DNA from: Chamaelirium japonicum
Taxonomy: Eukaryota > Streptophyta > Magnoliopsida > Liliales > Melanthiaceae
Reading direction: 5' to 3'
NCBI GenBank assembly: GCA_947650365.1
Contig: OX393549.1
Coordinates: forward strand, 33,931,075-33,995,074
DNA length: 64,000 nucleotides
Position numbers and translations under genes: made by a program. How positions within the stretch are numbered: position 1 is the first letter of the stretch; each line of letters opens with the position of its first letter. The notes under the pieces were generated by a model, which was given only the letters and a program-made list of their open reading frames with translations, was not told the origin of the DNA and ran no database searches. Of the stretch, positions 1 to 10,800 are shown piece by piece.

Positions 1-549
1 GACTCCTTCTGGATAAATTAGTTTAATGTCATAACTTAACTGCCAAGGACCAATCAAATAGGAAAAGCATTTTACAGATAGATCCCCAGAAAAGTTTGCA
101 TATAGTTCCAACAAATTGTATGTCTATTTATGTAGTTTAGTCCTTTCATCTTTCATGTATCCATAAATGGACGAGATACTACATGAATAGTTTAGCTTTC
201 AAGATATGATTGCAAATTTATGGAACTCTTTCGTAGAGAGAAAACTAAAAGGATCGTACATTAATATAACTGGAATATAATTCAAAAATCAATTATTGAA
301 CGAGGTTAAATGTACGATCAAATCATTATCCCCCCTTAGGATATATCCCTTTGATGAGTTCCTTATTGGACATGCAACATTCACTTGATGACCATATTAG
401 CGAGCCTGCCCCATCTTCCACCATATTCAAAGTCACATGGTTTAGCCTCATAATAACTAATGTAGGCATCAATGAAAAGCCGTGCTCAATTAATTCATTG
501 CAAATCATGCATATATGGATAGATACTTCCTTTGATAAGTAAATGCACC
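1..549. other. Old flanking sequence, no gene; degenerate ORF remnant on minus strand
   Basis: AT-rich sequence with no intact gene. On the minus strand a short open stretch (about 326-508) and a second stretch near 974-1041 look like remnants of one old coding region, because the frame runs on when the two later insertions (550-963 and 1042-16303) are ignored. I do not recognise the product. It may be an old transposon, an endogenous viral fragment or a pseudogene. If the exon at 17060-17155 belongs to a VPS50-like gene, this stretch lies in its first intron. Confidence 0.4.
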
Positions 550-963
550 CATAGTTACCAAATCGGACGTTTTTTTAAAAAAAACGCGTATAGAACGCGT
601 ATCGATCCGAAGACGTAGTAAACAGGAAAAAAACTCGTTTTTTTTTTAAAAAAACTTCCGTATGCATTTTATACATGTTTAAAACGGAAAAAACGCGTAT
701 AAAACACATCGGGTTTGGTCCAGGTTTAAATTGGGTTCGGGTTTTATTTTATTCGTGCTTAATAAACGCATATACTATATGTTTTGAACTTTTGATTACT
801 TAATGTTGGAAAATGACATATATACATAATTAGTATAATTTTTAAGATTTTTTTAGTTTTTTCTGATGTTTTCACGTTTTTTTTCCGTTTTTTCCATTTT
901 CATCGTATCTTTCCGATATTTTCCTTTGCCATTTTTTCTCCGTTTTCCGCCTTGGTAACTATG
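550..963. mobile_element. hAT-type miniature element, 414 bp, with 8-bp target duplication
   Basis: The ends are inverted repeats: CATAGTTACCAA at 550 and its complement TTGGTAACTATG ending at 963. The 8 bases AATGCACC occur directly on both sides (542-549 and 964-971), the length expected for hAT transposases. The inside is A/T-rich with repeated ACGCGTAT-like words and poly-A/T runs. It has no coding capacity, so it is non-autonomous. Confidence 0.85.
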
Positions 964-1036
964 AATGCACCCACATGCTACTGTAGTCTGCCTTGATAAC
1001 TAAAGAGCTATTATGTTCCTTAGGCACTACATATAT

Positions 1037-1041
1037 GGCAG
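1037..1041. repeat. Target-site duplication GGCAG, left copy
   Basis: Five bases directly before the left LTR, repeated exactly at 16304-16308 directly after the right LTR. They mark a single, unrearranged insertion. Confidence 0.95.
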
Positions 1042-3161
1042 TGTGGATGCGGAAAAAAGCACGGGTCGTCTTTATTGCGAATCACACGAGATTACAATTG
1101 TGGCCGGGACCCGGGTTGCTCGGGTGTAGCGAGTCCGGGTTGCGGCGAGTTTTGATCAGGGGATTGTGGGAAATATCTTCTGGGGGATCCCTTTGATCCG
1201 TGTCTCCACGTGGTATTCGTGCGAGAGCTCTGAAGGAGTTGCCCAGGACAGAGGTTTTTACAGGGAGAGGGTTTTGGAGAGGCTAAGGAATATCCACCGT
1301 TGCTTTGTCCCTTCCGTGCTTCGCGCTTTCTCGGCTAGGGGGTTTTCGGCTTCGTTCCTCGGTCTTCGTGTCTCCCTCGTTCCTTGCTTGACCTCGGTGT
1401 CCTTGATCGTCGGTTCGCGGCGTCGATCGAGGTTTTGGCGTTAGCTTTGGCTTTGGCTTTTTGGCTTTGGCTTGGCTCCGGCGTGGCTCTGGCTTTTGCT
1501 TTGCTTCGGCGCTTGCACTTGGACGTAGCTGGGAGAGACTTGCGGTGCTTTCGTTCTTCCGGACTTCGCGTCGTATCGGCTAGAACGTGCGGTGCTTTTG
1601 CTCGTGGCCGGCGTAGTCGCTTGGCTTTGGCACTTGCGTTGCTTTGGCGCGGGCTTTACTGGGGCTTTGCTTTGGCTTCTTGCGTAGGCTTTAGCTTCAG
1701 CGTCAACTCGATCTTCTTCCTCGAACGACGTAGGCTACTTCTCCGGTGCTTCGACGGTTTGCGTGTCGACGGGACTTCTCCTCTTCTCCGGGCTTCTTTG
1801 ACGTGATCGGAGTCGAAGAATGCTTTCGAAGATGGTGGGGGTAGCACCGATCTCCGTGCGACGGTTGTGGCGTCGGCTTTTGTTGATGAAGACGACGAGG
1901 GTAGCGACGGTCTCCGTGCGACGGTTGTAGCGTCGGCTTTTGTTGATGAAGACGACGGGGTAGCGACGCTTCAGACGATCTGCTCCAGGCTTTCTTCTTC
2001 GTGGATGGGGCAGGCGTTGGTCGAAGACGACGGGGTGATGACGCTTCGCTTCTCTCCTCCGGGCTTTGGGGCTTGATCGGGATCGAGGATTTGTTGGAGC
2101 CGACGGGGTAGTGCCGCTCCTCTTCTTCTCCGGGCTTTTGGGCTTGATCGGAGTCGAAGGCTTGTTGGAGACGACGGGGTAGTGCCGCTCCTCTTCTTCT
2201 CCGGGCTTTTGGGCTTGATCGGAGTCGAAGGCTTGTTGGAGACGACGGGGTAGTGCCGCTCCTCTTCTTCTCCGGCCTTTGCTTCTGGCGTCTTCGGAGT
2301 CGAAGGGTTCTTCTTCTCCGAGCTTTCTTCTTCGTGCACGGAGTCGAAGGGATGATCTTCGTGTGCAAGGGCCTTCACGTTGATGAGGACTTTCAGTAAG
2401 CCGATCCCTCGGGACAGGCTTGACTGTGCCTCGTGAAGCCTTGGGTCGATGAAGAAGCGCTTCCTCTTCTGCAGAGCTCCGGCGTTTCGTCTTCAATTTC
2501 CCGACCCTTTTTTCCTTCCCCCACCCCCTCTATTTATAGGCAAAGAGGTGGGGAGAGAGATATGGGAACTCTTTAATTTTAAATCCCTTTTGTATCTCTC
2601 TCATAATTACCCGGATTTTATTCATCCATTGATGAAGGGAATAACATTTAGTTGTTTTCCTTTTCTGGCGGGTGCAATTATGGCTGGATTTTGCGCACGA
2701 AATCGATGGCGATCGGGCGCTTCGTCTTGTGCGTCGGATCGAGGGATCGGCGCAGATCCGCGTGTGTGCAGACGTCATACGCTACCTCCCCCCGCGCATG
2801 GCGGTATTTTTTTTCTTTTCTTTCTTTTCTTTCCTTTTTCTTTTCTTTCCTTTCTTTTCTTTCCTTTTTCTTTTCTTTCTTTTTTCTTTTCCTTCTTTTT
2901 TTCTTCCCTTTCCTTGCAGGGCCGGCCGGCCTCTCCATGGGGTTCGGTCCCCACTAGGGCCGGCCCTATAGGGTTCGGACCCTAGTAGGGGCCGGCCCCT
3001 CTTGAGGCGGGGTCCGAGTCCGTGTCGGCGCGCGCGAGTCGGGTCCGCGTGTCGGGTTTGCATCCACGTCTGCGCGCGCGAGTTGGGTCCGCGTGTCGGG
3101 TCTGCATCCGCGTCGGCACACGTAAGTCGGCTTCGGGTCCGACGAAATTCGTGTGTCTACA
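1042..3161 (-). repeat. 3' LTR (left copy) of the 15-kb element, 2,120 bp
   Basis: On the plus strand it starts TGTGGATGCGG and ends GTGTCTACA. It is nearly identical to 14182-16303. It contains a 57-bp duplicated block near 1839-1960, a 71-bp tandem repeat (units starting near 2101, 2172, 2243), a (CTTTT)-rich tract at 2810-2910 and inverted repeats around GGCCGGCC near 2920-3000. In element orientation a TATA box (complement of 2531-2538) and an AATAAA (complement of 1071-1076) are present. Confidence 0.95.
1071..1076 (-). terminator. AATAAA polyadenylation signal in the 3' LTR
   Basis: GCAATAAAGAC on the minus strand, near the downstream end of the LTR in element orientation. The same word and flanks are kept in the related solo LTR at 48918-48923. 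It is a plausible poly(A) signal for the element transcript. Confidence 0.5.
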
Positions 3162-3176
3162 AATGCCCCCTCAAGG
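3162..3176 (-). promoter_or_regulatory. Polypurine tract
   Basis: CCTTGAGGGGGCATT on the minus strand, directly upstream of the 3' LTR in element orientation. This is the expected position and composition for the plus-strand primer. Confidence 0.7.
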
Positions 3177-4208
3177 ACGAGTGCGTCGGTGAGAGCGTGT
3201 CGGGTTTGGACACGTAGGAATCGTAGAGTGCTTGTCCTTGATTCCTTTTGTGGGCGGGGTTGGAGGTCTATTTAAGGACCCCTACCCCCCCTTCATTCGC
3301 CGTTGTGCTTCTTTGCGAAGGTTCTGCCGGCTTCTGGAGACCGTTGTCGGAAGAGAGCTGCCTGGGGTTGCACGAGACTTGCTCCCTCCTTCCGGTGTTG
3401 CCTCTTTCGTCTTTTTTTTTTTTTGGACCACGGGAGCTGCAGTGGCAGTGGTAGGGTCGGCCAGGGCTGCGGCGGCTGGGCACGAGGCCAGCGGCGTGCG
3501 GCGCGCCGAGCTGGGTGCCGGTGCGAGCAGTTGGCTGTGGCTCTTGCTTGTAGAGAAGACCTTCGCTATGGTTTCGATCATCTTCTTCGTTGCGGACCTC
3601 TTTTGCTCCAAAGATTGCACGGACGTCGAAGGTGGCCGTTGCACGGAGTTCGAGACTGGTGCGAGGGCGACTGGAGTGCGATGACGGCGACGGTGCATCT
3701 CGGCGGAGGAATGTCGCCCCTCCCTTGGTGTGGGAGCGCAATGACGAGGCCGATCGTCGACGGCGACCGTTGCACGATGTCCGAAGGCGACTTAGGAGAG
3801 ACGGGAGCGTGAAGACGAAGGCAACATGTCTCGACGTAGTCCCATGGCGGCGCGCGGATGACGAAGGCGCGAAGATGAAGGCGAGGCACCCCGGCGGAGT
3901 GTTGGCGATGGTGACGCACCTCGGCGCGATGAGGAGGAGGTGGAGCCATTGCAAGCGAGGCGAAGCTCCCCTTTTCTTTCTTTCTTTTTTTTTTTGTGTG
4001 CGCGGAGTACAGCAGTAGCGACGGTGGCTAGCTACGGCGCGCGCGAAGGCCGGGGCGCCGCGGCGGCGGTGGCTCGCGGAGGCAGCAGCAGCAGCAGCGG
4101 CAGGCGATGGCCGAGCGGCGCGCGGGCTGCGGTGCGGGTGCCAGTGGCTCGCGGACCCTTCTTTTTCTTTCCTTCCTTTTCCTTCTTTTTCTTTCTTTTT
4201 TTTTTTTC

Positions 4209-4243
<35 letters not shown>

Positions 4244-4420
4244 CTTTCCTTTTCTTTTCTTTCTTTCTTTCCTTTTCTTTTCTTTCCTTTCTTTTCTTTT
4301 CTTTTCTTTCTTTCTTCTCCTTCTTCTGGTTCTGGTATGCGGGAGCAGCAGCGGCAGCGGCTGCGGCAGGCGCGCGGGGCTGCAGCGCGGGCGGCGGTGG
4401 GCGAGGCGCGGTGCTGCGCG

Positions 4421-4604
4421 CGGACGGAGACGGCTCGCGGGCGGAGGTGGCGGCCGGGGCCGTGCGCGCGAGGGTGGTGCGCAGGCGGCGGCGGCAGTGG
4501 CGCGGGGTGCAGCGGACGGAGACGGCTCGCGGGCGGAGGTGGCGGCCGGGGCCGTGCGCGCGAGGGTGGTGCGCAGGCGGCGGCGGCAGTGGTCGGGCGG
4601 GCCG
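4421..4604. repeat. 92-bp GC-rich tandem duplication
   Basis: The block beginning CGGACGGAGACGGCTCGCGG at 4421 is repeated from 4513 almost without change, inside the GC-rich interior of the element. Confidence 0.8.
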
Positions 4605-5328
4605 CGCGCGGTCGTCGGCGTGCTGCGCGGAGCTCGGCGGGCCGGCTGCCGGGCGCGGAGACCGGGGCGCATGCGAGGCTGGGGCGCGGGAGCGGGTGGC
4701 GCGGAGGCCCCGAGCAGGTCGGCTGCGGCGGCGGTGGCGTCGCCGCCTCGCCGGTTCGGTCGGGCTCGAGTCGGACGGTCTCCCCCCCCCCCCCCCCCCG
4801 GACTAGATCGGAGGAGAAGAAGGAGGGGAGGGTTGTGGGCCTTGCTGCTGCTGCTGTGTCATCATTTTTTTTTTTTTGGTGGTTGTCGGGCGCTGATTGG
4901 GGAGGGGGCGTGGTGCAGGCTGCTGCTGCCCCTTTTTTTTTTTTTTTTGGTCCGCGAAGGTGGCAGGCGGCGCGGCTGTCAGAGCAGGCAGCGGCGGCGA
5001 CGGCCCACAGCGCTGGCTGCAGTATGCGCGGTGCGGGGGCCGGGAGCGAGTGGCGCGGAGGCCAGGCGCGGTCGCAGAAGCAACGAGGGCGGCCACCGGT
5101 GCGACTCTGAGTCGGGCGGGTCCCGATTGGGTCGGAGGTGGAACGCAGTGGCAATGGCGGTGCGATTCCGAGTCGGCCGGGCGTGGGGCGCAGCTGCGGC
5201 TCGGTCGCGCGGGGTTGAGTGTAGGCGGCATGGGTACGTGGCGCAGACGACGGGCGTGTGGAGCGGCGCCGGCGCGGCATAGGCGGGCGGTGGCCAGGCT
5301 TCAAGCTGCGCGAGTGGTGTGCGGCGCT

Positions 5329-6098
5329 TGAAGACGAAGGCTTCCGTCGGCTTGGAGACGAAGGCTTCTTCGATGCTTGGAGACCGTCGGCGGAAGAGTG
5401 CTGCCCGGGGTTGCACGAGACTTGCTCCATTTTCCCGGTGTCGCCTCTTTCGTCGACGGCGGCGGCGATGGTGCGCGTCGCTTGAAGACGAAGGCTTTCG
5501 TCGGCTTGGAGACGAAGGCTTCTTCGATGCTTGGAGACCGTCGGCAGAAGAGTGCTGCCTGGGGTTGCACGAGACCTGCTCCGTCTTCCCGGTGTCGCCT
5601 CTTTCGTCGACGGCGGCGGCGATGGTGCACGTTGCTTGAAGACGAAGGCTTCCGTCGGCTTGGAGACGAAGGCTTCTTCGATGCTTGGAGACCGTCGGCG
5701 GAAGAGTGCTGCCTGGGGTTGCACGAGACTTGCTCTGTCTTCCCGGTGTCGCCTCTTTCGTCGACGGCGGCGGCGATGGTGCGCGTCGCTTGAAGACGAA
5801 GGCTTTCGTCGGCTTGGAGATGAAGGCTTCTTCGATGCTTGGAGAACGTCGGCGGAAGAGTGCTGCCTGGGGTTGCACGAGACCTGCTCCGTCTTCCCGG
5901 TATCGCCTCTTTCGTCGACGGTGGCGGCGATGGTGCATGTTGCTTGAAGACGAAGGCTTCCGTCGGCTTGGAGACGAAGGCTTCTTCGATGCTTGGAGAC
6001 CGTCGGCGGAAGAGTGCTGCCTGGGGTTGCACGAGACTTGCTCCGTCTTCCCTGTGTCGCCTCTTTCGTTGACGGCGGTGGCGATGGTGCGCGGCGCT
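5329..6098. repeat. 154-bp tandem repeat, five copies
   Basis: The word AAGACGAAGGCTT(C/T)CGTCGG recurs at steps of 154 bases (near 5330, 5486, 5640, 5794, 5948, 6102). Units differ at a handful of sites. A diverged single unit lies at about 3305-3415. Because 154 is 3n+1, the reading frame rotates from copy to copy, and overlapping frames stay open on both strands. Confidence 0.9.
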
Positions 6099-7029
6099 TG
6101 AAGACGAAGGCTTCCATCGGCTTGGAGACGAAGGCTTCTTCGATGGCTTGGAGACGAAGGCCCTCCTGGCGGCTTGAAGACGAAGGATTCTTCGACGGCT
6201 CGCGAAGACGAAAGCTTCAGTCTTTGCGGCGAAGCATTCTTCGGCGGCTTGGAGCTGAAAGATTCTTCAGCGGAGTGTTATCGTCTTCTTGGTGCGGGAG
6301 CATAATGACAACGGCACGGCAAAAAGACGAAGCCGAGTGTGGTGGCAATCGCCTGGCGCGAGGATGAGTCGGAGGCGTTGAAGGCCAGGGAAGGTGGCTC
6401 CCTCCCCTTTTTTTTTTTTTTTTTTTTTTTTTTCCGGAATTGACTTTACCTCTCGATCGGTCTTGCACTTTCATATCCTTGCAAGATTCGTCCCCCTGAG
6501 TACCTTCCGAAGGCTGGCTAGATTATTGATGAGGTCAACCGCGGGTTTAGAGTTACTAGCGAGGTTGCACCTTTCTGGTAGCAATGTCAGCTTGCAGGAC
6601 ACCGAGATGGGCGTTCTGGAGAGGATGACGAGGCCACGAGCATCAACAAGGAGTAGACTGCTTTGGTTGTCTTTTGCTTGTCGATCTTGACCTTGATGAC
6701 AGCTCCAGTGGTTCTTTTGGCTTTGTGGAGGTCACGAAGGCTGCGGTTGTTGTTTATGCGTCCACCATTCTTCGGGTTGCTGCTTTTGACTTCAGTGGCA
6801 GTTTCCATCCTTCAGGTGGGCCTGAGCTTTTGCATGAGCCCGGTGGATTTCAAGGCAACGACTTTTTTTCTGCGGAGCAGATGCACACCTTCTTTGGAAG
6901 GTGGCGAGCTTCATTGCTTACGACGGTCTTCGCTGGAGGATGCTTCCTTAGGCTTAGCTGCTACCGAGGGAGAGAGACGTCGGCTGTCGGGGCATCGCAC
7001 GCTTGCTACTGCAGACTTGGTTCGGATGT

Positions 7030-7590
7030 AGAAGAAGGTGGAGGTCGTTCGTGCGTCGCTTCAAGAGTCGGAGTCCCGTTTGGGGAAAGCTCAAGCGACC
7101 GAGAAGACTTCTGGAGCAGAGCTTGCAAGGCGGCGTGAAGAGCTGATGAAGTGCCAAGAGCTGGTGGAGCAATCGAGAAGGCTTCCGAGGCGGACTATGC
7201 GAAGTAGCGTGCATAGCTGGCGATGCGTCAGAAGTTCACGACTTCTCTATCCTGGGAGTTGCAGCACGTGTAGGCCGCAAGAGGTGAGCTGCTTCGGCGC
7301 CTTAAAGACTTCGACTTGCTACTCGTGCGTCGCTTTAGAAGCTGGAGTTCCATTTGGGGAAAGCTCGAGCAACCAAGAAAATGTTTGGAGTAGAGTTTGC
7401 GAAGCAGCGTGAAGAGCTGACGAATTGTCGGGAGCCGGTGGAGCAATAAAGAAGGCTTCCGAGGCGGACTATGCGAAGCAGCGTGCATAGCTGGCAACGC
7501 GTCGGACGTTGACGGCTTCTCCACCCCTGGAGTTGCAGCGCGTGTAGGCCGCGGGAGGCGAGCTGCTTCAATGCCTCAAGAACTTTGACT
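7030..7590 (+). other. Duplicated segment with coiled-coil-like reading on the strand opposite to gag
   Basis: On the plus strand, 7035-7180 reads as a charged heptad-rich peptide (LQESESRLGKAQATEK followed by ARRREELMKCQELVEQ). A second, frame-broken copy of the same segment lies about 300 bases further on (7330-7590). Neither copy has a start codon context or a full frame. It may be a host or transposon gene piece captured in antisense, then duplicated. Function unknown. Confidence 0.35.
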
Positions 7591-7762
7591 TTCCTGTCAT
7601 CCTTTGGTTTGCTGACTGGACTTGTGGATTTGCACTTGTTCTTTTCTGGGCTGGTCTTCTGGGACGATGCTAGGGATGTTTCTTTTTTTGTCTGAACTGA
7701 ACCTTTGTAGGCTGCCTACGTACCCTATTGAGAGGGATCAAGTCGCACGTAGTTCGTTTATT

Positions 7763-7803
<41 letters not shown>

Positions 7804-7824
7804 GGCAAGGGGGGTAACCTTGCG

Positions 7825-10800
7825 CTAAGCAAAGTACCTTTTGAGGGACTTGCAGCTGGTAGGCAAAGTCGTCGCTGGTTCACGGTTGTTGCCTGCCCTC
7901 TTCGCTTCAATGTAGTTAGAAGTGAAGATCTTCTTGACTGGAGTTTTGATGACTGCTGGAGTTTGACTGGAGTGAATGCCTCGGCGATTTGGAAGGATTC
8001 GTTCGCCGCTTTTGAAGAGGCAAGCTTGAGTCTTTGTCAGGCGATATGGTATTGCAGCTGAGGGTAGTGAACCCATGTGCGCCATGCTTTCTTTGCTGAG
8101 GCTGGATTTGAACATCAATTCGGTGGAGTTTTGCCCCCGAGTGCCATCTGGCTTGATTGCGAGTTGCTTGGAGCTGGTGTACTCGGAAGACTCGGTTGAC
8201 CTTGAGACGTGCAACAGACCATGTAACGATAGTGTCATCCCTTGCAAAGTGCTGAAGTTGGCCTCGAAGAATGATGACGTTGGTTCCTTTGCTGGAGTGA
8301 GAGGCGATCGTCCTGATTTTCGAAGCCACTGAGGTACGAGCCGCAGGACTGAAGCAGCTTGAGCTGGCAACGGAACGCATCGCATCGAGCTTGATTTGAA
8401 GTTGATGTGAATTTTTCGTCTTGGTGCCGGCGCTTCTTTGTCTTTGTGCGCTGTCTGGATGGAGGATGTCACTAGTTTTGCAAGTGGAGAGCTTTTGTCC
8501 ATCGCAGCTGTTTTGACTTCCTGGACTTGTGGAGCTTTTGCTGGAGGAGCTTCTGCAACGAAGTCTTTGGCCTCGTAAAACTTGGCATCAGCAAGGTGTG
8601 CTTTAGCCTTGTTGAACAGCTTGCCGTTGGCGGCGATGCTTCTCCCCATGCTTTCGATGTTAATGCTGCTTTCTTCATCGTCTTTCCGGAGCACTTGGTG
8701 AACTTCCATTATGCAGCAGGAGATCTTGAAGTTTTGACCAGCTTCAAGGAAGCAAATAGGAAAGAACTTCTGGAGTGTCACTGGCTCTAGAAAGCTTTGC
8801 TGGAGGAGATTTTTCAGATTTGCTGGTGGTACTTTGGACGTCTTTCTTCCTGGAGCTTCATTCTTTTCCTTGAAGGACTTTCTTCTGAGGAGTTTTCTTG
8901 TCGCCCGATCTTTCTCATGGTTAGCTAGGCGTGCTATCCTGTAGCTTGATCGTCGTGGCCTTCTCCTTCGAGGCGCCATAGCCCATGTGTTAAGATCTTC
9001 CTCGCCAAGGTGAAGAACTGGTGTTGCGACTGAAGGCTCTTCCTTGATCAGAAGGACTTGCACTTCTAGAGACTGTACCGATTCATCTTCTGATCCCCAG
9101 CTGGTTGGCTTAATTTCTTCATTTGGAATCGAAGGAGACCTGGAGTAGAGGACATAATAGTCAATTTTGCCCGATGGTTGGCCTAGCAGGTTGACTTCGG
9201 GGCTTCTTTGTTCGTCTCTAGCTTTGAGCAGGTGCCGGGACGTAGTTTCGTTTGGAAGAGGGAGTGCTTGCATGAGAGACGGTTGCCCCCAAGGCAGTAA
9301 GGATTTGGCCCTAGGCACTGAAGAAGTATGTCGTCGTCGTCTTCTTGGACTGCCCCCTTTCTTTGAGTCATCAACGGTGGACTGCCCCCCTTCTGCGAGG
9401 ACCGACGGGGCATCTTGCAATTCGTCGTCCGAAGTAGAAGTATCACCGTTGTCGGGAGCCGTAATGGAGATATGATTGACGGCAGCCATGGGTGGGTGGG
9501 TGGGTATTGCAACGAAGTCCTCGATTGGCATCCCCAAACGATCGAATGCCGACTTCTTCTTTGATTGTTTGACTGGCCCGAGCCTCTCGAAGACGGATGT
9601 GCGTTTTCGATTCGACCAGTCTTTACCGCCTCTGGTTTGCTTCCGGAACAAGGCTTGGCATCGAGCCCGTCGTCGTCTTCTCCTGCTTTTTGGATGGCTG
9701 AGGTAGGTAGAGAGTGCATCGGAGATTGTCGATCCTTCAGCTGCTTCATCTACCATCCTTGCCTCGATGTAGTTCGAGGTGAAGGTCTTCTTCGTTGCGG
9801 TTCTGATGACCAACGGAGCTTGACTGGAGCCGATGCCTCGGCGGTTCGGGGGAATTTGCTCTCCGTTTTGAAACAGCCGAGTTTGAGTTCTCGTCATCCC
9901 ATGTGGAGTTGCTGCTGGTGGAAGTGTGCCCATGGCGCTTTCCTCGTTGTAGCCGGCTCTGAACAGCAACTTGGCAGCATTTTGCCCCCAACTCCCTTCC
10001 GGTTTGAATCCGAGTTGCTCGAGGTCTGCTGATTCGACAGGTCTGCTCGGGTTCGGAGCTTGCGTCAGACTAGGTAGTGGCACCGTCATTTCTTGCAGAG
10101 TGATGACATTGGCCTGAGATAACGACGGGGCCAGCTTCCTTGTCGGAGTAGAAGGCGATCGCTCGGATTTACGGAGCCACTGCGGCGCGAGACGTAGGAC
10201 CGGCGCCGTTTGGACTGGCAACGGGGTATGTTGCATTGCTCTTGGCTCGAAGCTGATGCGCGTCCTTTGCCCAGGTTTCGACGTTCCTTGGACCTTGAGT
10301 CTTGCTTCGTCAGAGGGTGGCGCCGAATTCGCGGGAAGTGGAGTCTTGTCCTGCTTCACTTCTTCAATCTTTTGAGCTCGAGGGGCTTTAGCTGGCAGAA
10401 CTTCCGCGACCAGGCCCTTTGCTTGGTAGAATTTAGCGTCGGCCAGGTGTGCCTCGGCCTCGTTGAATGGCTTATCGTCCGCAACTATGCACCTCTCCAC
10501 GCCTTCTTCGTAGTACTTGAGGCACTGGTGCCAGGTGGATACCACGATGCTGTTCTCGTGCAGCCATGGTCTTTCCAACAGGAGGCGATATGACGTCTGG
10601 CAATCGATGATGTGGAAGAGGACCGTTGTATCCAGCGGGCCGATGGAAAGCTTCAAACGAATGATTCCGACGGTGGACTGTCCGCCCTGGTTGAAGCCTT
10701 GAATGACCAATTGACTTGGTGAGAGCTGGTCGTCGGTGATGCCGAGTTGCCGCATCGTCTGGATAGGCATGATGTTGACGGCGGAGCCACAGTCCAACAA

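Larger units (their letters stand above)
3177..7824. other. Non-coding, low-complexity interior of the 15-kb element (where pol would lie)
   Basis: An autonomous relative would carry reverse transcriptase, RNase H and integrase between gag and the 3' LTR. Here I see GC-rich CGG/GCC runs, (CTTTT)-type tracts (4160-4320), poly-T runs (6411-6434, 7771-7802), a 92-bp duplication (4421-4604) and a 154-bp tandem array (5329-6098). A minus-strand open frame of 949 codons (6117-3268) crosses this region but is made of repeats and basic low-complexity sequence with no domain, so I do not call it a gene. Confidence 0.7.

Noticed and set aside
1384..1806. 140-codon plus-strand frames in each LTR
   Set aside because: They are antisense to the element, low-complexity (Leu/Ala/Arg from GCTTTGG repeats) and duplicated only because the LTR is duplicated.
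3268..6117. 949-codon open frame on the minus strand downstream of gag
   Set aside because: It is made of the 154-bp repeat, Arg/Ser/Pro-rich low complexity and pyrimidine-tract translations. It has no domain, and several other frames across the same region are equally open.
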